From an uncultured Coriobacteriia bacterium (GTDB taxonomy: Bacteria > Actinomycetota > Coriobacteriia > Coriobacteriales > QAMH01), in assembly GCA_902493755.1 (NCBI GenBank), contig CABURF010000074.1:1-6258 (forward strand): a stretch of DNA of 6,258 bases, in the 5' to 3' direction. Both the position numbers and the translations under genes were made by a program. Below the pieces are notes generated by a model. That model was not told the DNA's origin. It did not search any database and saw only the letters and a list, made by a program, of their open reading frames with translations. Below are positions 1-5,754 of the stretch, piece after piece; the stretch's first letter is position 1, and each line of letters begins with the position of its first letter.

Positions 1-510
1 GGCCGTCGATATCGCTGAGCAGCACCACGAGATCGGCGTTTACGCATGTCGCGACCATGGCCGCGAGCGTGTCGTTATCGCCGAAGCGAATCTCCTCGAC
101 GGCAACGGTGTCATTCTCGTTGATAATGGGCACCACACCCAACTCGAGCAAGCGCTCGATGGTATCGCGTGCATGCAGGTACGATTCGCGCTGGCCGGTG
201 GTCGCACGCGTCATGAGAATCTGCCCCACCGTCACGCCAAAGCAGGCGTATCAGTGTATTGGCGAATGAGGCCAACCTGCCCAATCGAGGCCGCAGCCTG
301 TAGCGTGGGCATGTCATCGGGACGATCGCCGTGAATGCCGAGCACTTCGAGACCCAGCGCGATGGATCCCGAGGATACGATGATGGGCTGAATGCCCTCG
401 TCGTGCATGAGATTGGCGCACTCGGAAGCAAGATGCCCCATGAAGACGGCATCGATCTTGCCGTCCTTCACGAGGGTGGACGAACCGATCTTGATTACCA
501 CGTGCTTCAT
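1..510 (-). pseudogene. proB: Glutamate 5-kinase (ProB), frameshifted and cut off by the window edge
   Basis: ProB phosphorylates the gamma-carboxylate of glutamate, the first step of proline synthesis in the cytoplasm. The first frame starts at ATG 510-508 and gives the amino-acid-kinase N-terminus: IKIGSSTLV at residues 6-14, IVSSGSIALG at 44-53 and QAAASIGQ at 71-78. It then runs into TGA at 234-232. From about base 247 the kinase continues in another frame with GVTVGQILMTRA, the diagnostic PIINENDTVAVEE and FGDNDTLAA, and LLSDIDG at the window edge (about 82 codons). Net loss is one base modulo 3; family spacing between the GQ motif and the next conserved GQ suggests four missing bases. 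The start lies 3 nt after the obg stop, with GAGAGGG at 524-518 as ribosome binding site. The identification is secure. Whether the lesion is a real mutation or a sequence error cannot be told here. The C-terminal part, and probably proA, lie beyond base 1. Confidence 0.9.
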
Positions 511-513
511 CGT

Positions 514-1923
514 CTAGCCCTCTCGGTCAATGATATTGTCGAATTCCTCGTCGCCCCAGCCCGCAGGCTCGAATTCGAAGGCGATATCCATGATGCGCAC
601 TTCATCACCGGCCACGGCGCCAGCTGCGGTCAGGGCCCGCTCGACACCGGCGCGTTCCATGCGGCGTTGCAGGAAGGCGACAGCCTCGTCATTGTCCCAC
701 TCGGTCTGGACGACCATGCGCTCGATACCACTGCCATGCACACGCCAGGCATGTGGTTCTTCCTGTTCGACCTCGATGGCACGATCGCGCTCGAGGCGCT
801 TGTGCTCCCAGATCTGGTCGTACTCGGGCATCGGATCTTCGGCCGCCTGCTCGCGCAAGCGATGGACCTCGGTTGCCGTCGCCGCGATGAGCGAGTCGAT
901 ACCCGCTTGCGTCACGGCGCTTACCGCGAAGAACGGGATGGGATTGGCGATGTCGATGCCCTCGTCGAGCAGACGCTCGGAGAGCTCCTCGCTCTCGGCC
1001 TTCACGTGCGCGCGTAAACGCTCGAGGTTTTCCTCGGTTCCGGGCACGTCAACCTTGTTGCCTACGACGATGACAGGGCGGTCGGCAAGCTCGGGAGCAT
1101 AGAGCTCCAGCTCCCGCTTGATGATCTCGTAATCCTCGACAGGATCGCGTCCCTCGAGGCCACCCGTCAAATCGACTACATGCAGGATGAGAGCCGTACG
1201 CTCGACATGACGCAGGAACTCGTGACCCAGGCCCTTGCCCTCGGCAGCACCCTCGATCAGTCCGGGTACGTCAGCAACCGTAAAGCTCAAGTCGCCATAG
1301 CGCACCATTCCCAAATTGGGCGTAAGCGTCGTAAACGGGTAATCGGCAATCTTGGGGCGCGCGGCCGACATACAGGCGATGAGCGAGCTCTTGCCCACCG
1401 ACGGCATGCCCACAAGCGCGGCGTCAGCCATGAGCTTCATCTCGAGCTCGATCCAGAACGGCTCGGTTGGTTCGCCCAACTCGGAGAACGAGGGCGCGCG
1501 TCTCGTCGGCGTGACGAAATGCGTGTTGCCACGGCCACCACGGCCACCCTTGGCAACGATCACACGCTCGCCGTTGTGGGTGAGGTCGGCGATTTCCTCG
1601 CACGGCTCCAAATCCTCGTCGAGCAGGCGCACGACCGTGCCAACGGGCACCCTGAGGATGAGATCCTCGCCATTTGCGCCATGCATGCGCTTGCCCTGGC
1701 CATGCGTACCTTTTTGCGCCTTGAAATGGTGCTTGTAGCGATAGTCGATGAGGGTGGAAACCGTGGCGTCCGCAACGATGATGATGTCGCCACCGCGACC
1801 ACCATCGCCGCCGTCAGGACCGCCCTTGGGGACATGGGCCTCGCGACGAAACGAGGTGCACCCGGCACCGCCGTTACCAGACTTGACCTGTATGCGAACC
1901 TGATCGGTGAAGGTTCCCGCCAT
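514..1923 (-). CDS. obg: GTPase Obg (ObgE/CgtA), 50S ribosome assembly and stress GTPase
   Basis: Obg is an essential cytoplasmic GTPase that binds the 50S subunit and links ribosome assembly to growth and stress. The 469-residue product has all three family domains. The glycine-rich Obg fold covers about residues 1-158 (GNGGAG at 16-21, KGGPDGGDGGRGG at 33-45, GGRGGRGN at 126-133). The G domain covers about 160-350, with P-loop GMPSVGKS at 172-179, switch DYPFTTLTPNLG at 194-205, G3 DVPG at 218-221, G4 NKVD at 289-292 and G5 around SAV at 335-337. A C-terminal OCT domain lies at about 365-450 (WRVHGSGIERMV), followed by an acidic tail. All GTP-binding motifs look intact. The frame is open upstream to 2055, but ATG 1923 gives the standard MAGTFTDQV start and has AAGGGGA 6 nt before it. 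The upstream gsh-like gene ends 1 nt before this start and proB begins 3 nt after its stop. Obg next to proB is a common order; rplU/rpmA, often upstream of obg, are absent here. Confidence 0.97.
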   Translation of the reverse strand: MAGTFTDQVRIQVKSGNGGAGCTSFRREAHVPKGGPDGGDGGRGGDIIIVADATVSTLIDYRYKHHFKAQKGTHGQGKRMHGANGEDLILRVPVGTVVRLLDEDLEPCEEIADLTHNGERVIVAKGGRGGRGNTHFVTPTRRAPSFSELGEPTEPFWIELEMKLMADAALVGMPSVGKSSLIACMSAARPKIADYPFTTLTPNLGMVRYGDLSFTVADVPGLIEGAAEGKGLGHEFLRHVERTALILHVVDLTGGLEGRDPVEDYEIIKRELELYAPELADRPVIVVGNKVDVPGTEENLERLRAHVKAESEELSERLLDEGIDIANPIPFFAVSAVTQAGIDSLIAATATEVHRLREQAAEDPMPEYDQIWEHKRLERDRAIEVEQEEPHAWRVHGSGIERMVVQTEWDNDEAVAFLQRRMERAGVERALTAAGAVAGDEVRIMDIAFEFEPAGWGDEEFDNIIDREG

Positions 1924-1924
1924 G

Positions 1925-3160
1925 TTAGATCCCCTTGAAGTCCATGAGCGGTTCGAGATAATCCGCTTCGACGCCCAAGCCATCGGGCGCAATCTGGAAA
2001 AGCAGCCCAATCCAGCTCTCGAGCGTACGACCATAAAGCACGGCGTCGAGTTCATCGGTAATCACGGCATCGATGGCATCCTCGACGCTTTGCTCGGTGT
2101 AGGGCCAAATGCCGTCCTCGCCCACTCCGAGCGCGTGTTCGATGATGTCGAGGTTGGTCTCGCCATAGAAGATGCCCTTGATGAGCGCGGCATATCCGAG
2201 TGCAACGTCAAAAGGCACCGAGTCGCCTTGGCGAATCTCGACGTAGCGCTTGAGACGTACGTCAGGCCACACCATGCTGAACAGGTGCTCGATATCGGCC
2301 TTGTCCATGGGTGCGTCCGCATAGGCTTCGCCCGCAGTCATCGATCCGGTTGAATGCACGTCAGGTCGCGTGATGAATATGGGCGGAACGGAAAGCAGCC
2401 AATCCGCATAGGCGGCAAAGCCGAATCCCTCGTCGAAAAGACCCGGAATAGCACCGCAGCGAACGGGATCGACTTCGCGCCACACCTTCATGCGGCGAAG
2501 CGGCGTGGAGTTGGGCTCCCCCTCGAAAACGGGAACGTTGTCGAGCAGATATGAGAAGACCGGGCCAAGTAAAGTGGCGATGCGCAGCTTGCGCACGGCG
2601 TCGGCCTCGTTCGCGAAGTCAATGGAGACCTGCATCGAGGTCGTCGCGCGCATCATGCGCTCGGCGTGCATGCCGGGAAGCTTCGAAAAGTACTCGTCCA
2701 TGAAGTGATAGCGCGGCTTGGGAATGATGGGCAGATCAGCCGCATGGTTCTTGGGGTCGTAGCCCAGCGGCACGAGCGTGTAATCGAATGGCCTGAGGAT
2801 CTGCTTCATGCGCAACGCGAAGTTATCGTACTCGTGCTCGACGTCTGCCAGCGACAACATGGGTGATATGGAGACCTCGAGCTGGGCGGCGGGCTCGATG
2901 GTGACGTTGGAATCGAGACGAAACAGCGACAGGATGTCGCCTTCCTCGTTACGCACGACCTCGGAATAATACGGGCTCAGCTGCTCGAGAATGTCGCGCA
3001 CACCCAAGCGGCCATGCTTTTCGATGTAGGGCACGCGATCGCCGTCTTCGTCGAGCACGAACTGCTCGATCTCGACGCCGATATAGCCCATGTCACCGCC
3101 CTTGCACCCCGATTCGAGATACTCGATGATTAGTTCGCGATTGTCGAATTGGTCGTTCAT
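1925..3160 (-). CDS. Glutamate-cysteine ligase family (GCS2) protein, GshA/EgtA-like
   Basis: This 411-residue protein resembles the GCS2 family of ATP-dependent gamma-glutamyl ligases, whose members join the gamma-carboxylate of glutamate to cysteine or another amine (bacterial and plant GshA, EgtA). The visible signatures are GVEIEQFVL at 28-36 (the acidic metal/ATP-binding strand), RLDSNVTIEPAAQLEVSISP at 81-100, MRATTSMQVSIDF at 170-182, VWREVDPVRCG at 226-236 and RYVEIRQGDS at 305-314. Length fits the compact 400-450 residue branch. There is no signal peptide or membrane segment, so it should be cytoplasmic. The start at ATG 3160 has GAGG at 3169-3166, 5 nt upstream. The TAA stop is separated from the obg ATG by one base, so the two are almost certainly co-transcribed and translationally coupled. 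The exact acceptor (cysteine or something else) cannot be read from the sequence; a full glutathione pathway would be unexpected in a strict anaerobe of this class. Family call strong, substrate unresolved. Confidence 0.85.
   Translation of the reverse strand: MNDQFDNRELIIEYLESGCKGGDMGYIGVEIEQFVLDEDGDRVPYIEKHGRLGVRDILEQLSPYYSEVVRNEEGDILSLFRLDSNVTIEPAAQLEVSISPMLSLADVEHEYDNFALRMKQILRPFDYTLVPLGYDPKNHAADLPIIPKPRYHFMDEYFSKLPGMHAERMMRATTSMQVSIDFANEADAVRKLRIATLLGPVFSYLLDNVPVFEGEPNSTPLRRMKVWREVDPVRCGAIPGLFDEGFGFAAYADWLLSVPPIFITRPDVHSTGSMTAGEAYADAPMDKADIEHLFSMVWPDVRLKRYVEIRQGDSVPFDVALGYAALIKGIFYGETNLDIIEHALGVGEDGIWPYTEQSVEDAIDAVITDELDAVLYGRTLESWIGLLFQIAPDGLGVEADYLEPLMDFKGI
1930..1936 (-). promoter_or_regulatory. 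Ribosome binding site deciding the obg start
   Basis: AAGGGGA on the minus strand, 6 nt before ATG 1923. It lies inside the last codons of the upstream gene and fixes the obg start at 1923 rather than at the longer open frame reaching 2055. Confidence 0.75.
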
Positions 3161-3189
3161 GACAGCCTCATTCGCCGGTGGCTTTAACT

Positions 3190-3203
3190 AAGTTAACTTT
3201 ATA
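3190..3203 (-). promoter_or_regulatory. Probable promoter/operator of the gsh-like-obg-proB operon
   Basis: A short AT-rich island lies 30-43 bases upstream of the gsh-like ATG at 3160. On the minus strand TATAAA (3203-3198) could be a -10 box. It runs into the perfect 10-bp palindrome AAGTTAACTT (3190-3199), and a second TTAACT copy lies at 3184-3189, directly beside it. I see no good -35 hexamer at 16-18 bp. A repressor or activator site overlapping the promoter is plausible but unproven. Confidence 0.35.
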
Positions 3204-3219
3204 TGGTACCGCAATGCGA

Positions 3220-3302
3220 AGGGATTTCTCCACTTCGGCGCTATGCCGAAAAGATGGTGAGATTTCTCGACTCCGGCGCTTCGCGCCTCCGCTCGAAATG
3301 AC
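3220..3302. repeat. Two tandem, diverged copies of a REP-like hairpin repeat
   Basis: The unit beginning GATTTCTC, then ACTCCGGCGCT or similar, occurs twice. Copy one spans about 3222-3250 and folds as TTCGGC (3234-3239), loop GCTAT, GCCGAA (3245-3250). Copy two spans about 3259-3302 and folds as GGCGC (3275-3279), loop TTC, GCGCC (3283-3287), with imperfect outer arms ATTTCTCGA and TCGAAAT. The start GATTTCTCSACTYCGGCGCT is shared. Copy two looks like the widespread intergenic repeat of the form GATTTCTCGACTCCG...CTCGAAATGAC that I recall from many bacterial genomes (from memory, not searched). It sits between the lysR stop and the gsh-like promoter. No U-tract follows either stem, so I do not call it a rho-independent terminator. 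Confidence 0.65.
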
Positions 3303-3305
3303 GTC

Positions 3306-4232
3306 CTACTCCCCGAGATAGCGGGCAACGAGCGGGTTGTTCTTGATGACGGCTCGCAGGTTGTCGATGTACGCCGCGAGCAGACCGTCAAGCACACGAT
3401 CCTTGTGAATGAGATATCCCACGGTCATGGTAATGTCGGTATCGAGCGGAATGGTGACGATACCATCCTGCATCTCGGGCGTGAGTATGCCCGTCGAGAG
3501 CGTATAGCCGTCGAAATCCGTTAGCAAGCTTGTGAGCGTTGCGCGATCCGAAATGCGGATCTTGCGCCTGTGCGGCACCTCGGATAGTGGCTCCTCCGAG
3601 AAGAAGAATGAGTTGGCGACACCTTGCTCGAAGGAGTAGCGTGGATAATCCTCCAGCTCGTCGAGCGTGAGGATCTCACGATGCGCGAGCGGGTGATGCT
3701 CGCCTACAAAAACATTGACAGGCGCCTCGAAGAGCGGCGTGAACACAAGCTGGGCATCGTCGAACGTCGTTCTGAGCACGCGTGCATTGTGCCGGTCAAT
3801 GTAGAGAATGCCGATGTCAGAGCGATGCGTGCGCACGTCCTCGATGATCTCGCCGGTAGCCGCCTCGCGCATGATGAAGTCGTACTCCTCGTCATCGCAG
3901 CTATCAACGGTATCGATGAACGCGCGAACGCAGAACGCATAGTGCTGCGTCGAAACCGAGAAGCGCGCTTCGTGACTCTTGCTCGCATAGTGTGCCTCGA
4001 GCATGTTTGCCTGCTCGACGATCTGTCGTGCATGGGCAAGAAGCTCGTTTCCCTCATTAGTGAGCGCCACGCCACGGTTGGTGCGCGTGAATATCTCGAT
4101 ACCGAATTCGCGTTCAAGCTCCTTGACGGCAATCGAAAGGTTCGATTGTGATGCGTACATGCGCTTGGCCGCCGCGCTCATGGATCCAGTCTCGGCTATT
4201 GCGATGAGATAACGAAGCTGTTGGAGGGTCAT
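3306..4232 (-). CDS. LysR-type transcriptional regulator
   Basis: This is a 308-residue LysR-family regulator of normal length, probably controlling the divergent ligase operon and its own gene. The N-terminal winged helix-turn-helix covers about residues 1-60 (LQQLRYLIAIAETGSMSAAA then SQSNLSIAVKELE). A linker helix runs at about 61-88, and the two-lobed effector-binding domain at about 90-300. The effector domain starts RFSVSTQHYAF at 90-100 and carries GEIIEDV at 127-133, SDIGILYID at 138-146, LTLDELEDYP at 189-198, FEQG at 201-204 and GYTLSTGIL at 242-250. I recall this signature set from a LysR subfamily common in Firmicutes and Actinobacteria. ATG 4232 is chosen: GAAGGA precedes it by 4 nt, and it gives the standard MTLQQLRYL start. 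A TTG four codons earlier overlaps that ribosome binding site. The effector is unknown. The effector domain is clearly paralogous to the protein encoded from 5755. Confidence 0.95.
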   Translation of the reverse strand: MTLQQLRYLIAIAETGSMSAAAKRMYASQSNLSIAVKELEREFGIEIFTRTNRGVALTNEGNELLAHARQIVEQANMLEAHYASKSHEARFSVSTQHYAFCVRAFIDTVDSCDDEEYDFIMREAATGEIIEDVRTHRSDIGILYIDRHNARVLRTTFDDAQLVFTPLFEAPVNVFVGEHHPLAHREILTLDELEDYPRYSFEQGVANSFFFSEEPLSEVPHRRKIRISDRATLTSLLTDFDGYTLSTGILTPEMQDGIVTIPLDTDITMTVGYLIHKDRVLDGLLAAYIDNLRAVIKNNPLVARYLGE

Positions 4233-4236
4233 GGTT

Positions 4237-4242
4237 TCCTTC
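4237..4242 (-). promoter_or_regulatory. Ribosome binding site deciding the lysR start
   Basis: GAAGGA on the minus strand, 4 nt before ATG 4232. The alternative TTG start at 4244-4242 shares a base with it and has no comparable site of its own in front. Confidence 0.7.
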
Positions 4243-4247
4243 AATTG

Positions 4248-4277
4248 TATATATTGCTCACCAATCTATTTTATCAA
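4248..4277 (-). promoter_or_regulatory. Probable lysR promoter
   Basis: On the minus strand TTGATA (4277-4272) and TATATA (4253-4248) are separated by 18 bp, a good match to a housekeeping -35/-10 pair just upstream of the lysR start at 4232. The -35 lies inside the LysR-box dyad at 4266-4280, which would fit autorepression. Seen by eye only. Confidence 0.5.
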
Positions 4278-4280
4278 TAG
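4266..4280. promoter_or_regulatory. Candidate LysR box (T-N11-A dyad)
   Basis: CTATT (4266-4270) and AATAG (4276-4280) form a perfect 5-bp inverted repeat around TTATC. T4267 and A4279 satisfy the T-N11-A pattern known for LysR operators. It lies in the divergent region between lysR and the ligase gene and covers the lysR -35. AT-rich DNA makes chance dyads common, so this is a candidate only. Confidence 0.45.
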
Positions 4281-4287
4281 CAAGGTA

Positions 4288-4311
4288 TCAAAACTACGCA
4301 TGGTCAAAACT
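4288..4311 (+). repeat. TCAAAACT direct repeat in the ligase upstream region
   Basis: TCAAAACT occurs at 4288-4295 and 4304-4311, 16 bp apart start to start, each preceded by a GGT and followed within a few bases by GCA. It lies about 80-105 bp before the ligase ATG, where an activator site would be expected. I see no convincing -35/-10 for the rightward operon, which fits an activator-dependent promoter. Confidence 0.35.
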
Positions 4312-4392
4312 CTATGCAACGAAGTCGAAGAGTGGTGAAATAGCGGGCGTCTATCCGAGAACAAGACCGATGACACACGAAAGGAGCTCGGC

Positions 4393-5736
4393 ATGGCAAA
4401 GAAGAACGTTCCATATGACCAAGAGTATTATGACAAAGAGATCGAGACCATGCCGCGCGAGCAGCTTGAGGAGCTGCAGCTCGGCTATCTCAAAGACGAG
4501 CTGAAATTCGCCTACGACAACTGCCCCTATTACAAGCGCGCCTGGGATGAGGCCGGCGTCTCGCCCGAGATCGAGACACTCGCCGACCTGCAGAAGTTCC
4601 CCTTCATCAACAAGCAAACCGAGCGTGACACCCAGGGTGTCGGCAGTTTCTTCGGCGAGCTGTGCGGCGTACCCGAAGACGACGTCGTCTACATGGCGAC
4701 CTCATCGGGATCAACTGGCGTTCCCACGATGAGTCCGTTCACACAGGGTGACTTCGAGGACTTCATGAAGGCCGAGAGCCGCCTGTTCTGGCAGGCAGGC
4801 ATGCGTCCCAACGATCGCTACCTGCACGGCATGAACTTCGCGCTCTATGTCGGCGGTCCCTGCGTCATCGGCGCCCAGGAGCTTGGCGCGCTTGGCATCT
4901 GGGTTGGCGCCGTCCCGAGCGATCGTTTGCTGTGGGCCATGAAGCAGTACCAACCCACATTCTTCTGGTCATCGCCCTCCTATGCCTGGCAGCTTGGCCA
5001 GAAGGCCATCGAGAAGGGGTATGACCCCAAGACGGACTTCGCCTCGCTCAAGCACATCATCATATCCGGCGAGCCCGGCGGCTCCATCGAGTCGACGCGC
5101 AAGGCCATCGAGGAGATCTGGGACGCAAGCGTCTACGACTTCTTCGGCCTCTCCGACATCTACGGCGCCTGCGCCGCCATGTGCGACGCCAAGGACGGCC
5201 TGCACATCATCGAGGACCAGATTCTCGTCGAGGTCGTCGACCCCGTCACGGGCGAGGTCTTGCCCGATGGCGAGCGCGGTGAAATCGTCTACACCACGCT
5301 CAAGAAACGCGCGCGTCCGATGATCCGCTTCCGCAGCGGCGACATCGGTCACGTCAACCGTGAGACCTGCGAGTGCGGCCGCACCATGACCCGCATCTAC
5401 ATCCAGGGCCGCAAGGACGAGATGTTCATCGTGAGCGCCGTCAACGTGTTCCCGAGCGATATCGAATACATCGTCCGCAACGACAAGGGCCTGTCAGGCG
5501 AGTACCTCATCCGCGTCTACGACGAGAACTACACGACGCGTTACGAAGTCTCCGTCGAGCGTGCGTTTGGCTCCGACGAGGCGTACGATGAGATTGCCAA
5601 GCGCGTCGAGAACGAACTCAAGACGCACACGGGCGTACGCCCGGCCAAGGTGCTCGTGTTCGATACCGACAAGCTGGGCACCTCGAGCGAGCACAAGGCC
5701 AAGCGCTTCATCGACGAGCGCAACCAGAACGCGTAG
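4393..5736 (+). CDS. PaaK-like adenylate-forming acyl-CoA ligase (phenylacetate-CoA ligase family)
   Basis: This 447-residue protein belongs to the PaaK branch of the adenylate-forming (ANL) enzymes, which activate an aryl or other carboxylic acid with ATP and transfer it to CoA. Visible motifs are the phosphate loop SSGSTGVPT at 104-112, ISGEPGG at 224-230, FFGLSDIYG at 250-258 (the PaaK YGLSE region), GLHIIEDQILVEVVDP at 269-284, RFRSGDIG at 312-319 with the ribose-binding Asp, paired cysteines in CECGR at 326-330, and GRKDEMFIVSAVNVFPSDIE at 339-358. The C-terminal SSEHKAKRFID at 431-441 has the probable catalytic Lys (435 or 437). It is full length and looks active. The usual Glu of the GLSE motif is Asp and the following Gly-Pro is Gly-Ala, so the acid may not be phenylacetate. 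AAGGAG (4381-4386) lies 6 nt before the ATG. It is divergent from lysR and 18 nt ahead of the next gene. No phenylacetate-degradation genes are visible. Confidence 0.92.
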   Translation: MAKKNVPYDQEYYDKEIETMPREQLEELQLGYLKDELKFAYDNCPYYKRAWDEAGVSPEIETLADLQKFPFINKQTERDTQGVGSFFGELCGVPEDDVVYMATSSGSTGVPTMSPFTQGDFEDFMKAESRLFWQAGMRPNDRYLHGMNFALYVGGPCVIGAQELGALGIWVGAVPSDRLLWAMKQYQPTFFWSSPSYAWQLGQKAIEKGYDPKTDFASLKHIIISGEPGGSIESTRKAIEEIWDASVYDFFGLSDIYGACAAMCDAKDGLHIIEDQILVEVVDPVTGEVLPDGERGEIVYTTLKKRARPMIRFRSGDIGHVNRETCECGRTMTRIYIQGRKDEMFIVSAVNVFPSDIEYIVRNDKGLSGEYLIRVYDENYTTRYEVSVERAFGSDEAYDEIAKRVENELKTHTGVRPAKVLVFDTDKLGTSSEHKAKRFIDERNQNA

Positions 5737-5742
5737 GAAGGC

Positions 5743-5749
5743 AAAGGAG
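5743..5749 (+). promoter_or_regulatory. Strong ribosome binding site of the solo effector-domain gene
   Basis: AAAGGAG, 5 nt before ATG 5755. It supports 5755 as the true start, which means the protein begins directly with an effector domain and not with a lost helix-turn-helix. Confidence 0.8.
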
Positions 5750-5754
5750 ACATC

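Noticed and set aside
232..258. Programmed frameshifting in proB
   Set aside because: No slippery heptamer or downstream structure is evident, and ProB is not known to use recoding; a deletion or sequence error is simpler.
331..1017. Long plus-strand open frame opposite proB/obg
   Set aside because: It is the antisense shadow of obg and proB, which have clear family motifs; the frame has low-complexity composition and no recognisable domain.
1180..1938. 252-residue plus-strand open frame opposite obg
   Set aside because: Antisense to the Obg G domain and glycine-rich fold; high GC leaves antisense frames open by chance.
1924..2055. N-terminal extension of Obg by 44 residues
   Set aside because: The extension overlaps the gsh-like gene, lacks family similarity, and ATG 1923 has a good ribosome binding site and the standard Obg start.
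3234..3287. Rho-independent terminator for lysR
   Set aside because: The two hairpins have short stems and no following U-tract on the minus strand; they fit a repeat element better.
4233..4244. TTG start giving a four-residue-longer LysR
   Set aside because: The TTG overlaps the ribosome binding site of ATG 4232, which yields the standard LysR N-terminus.
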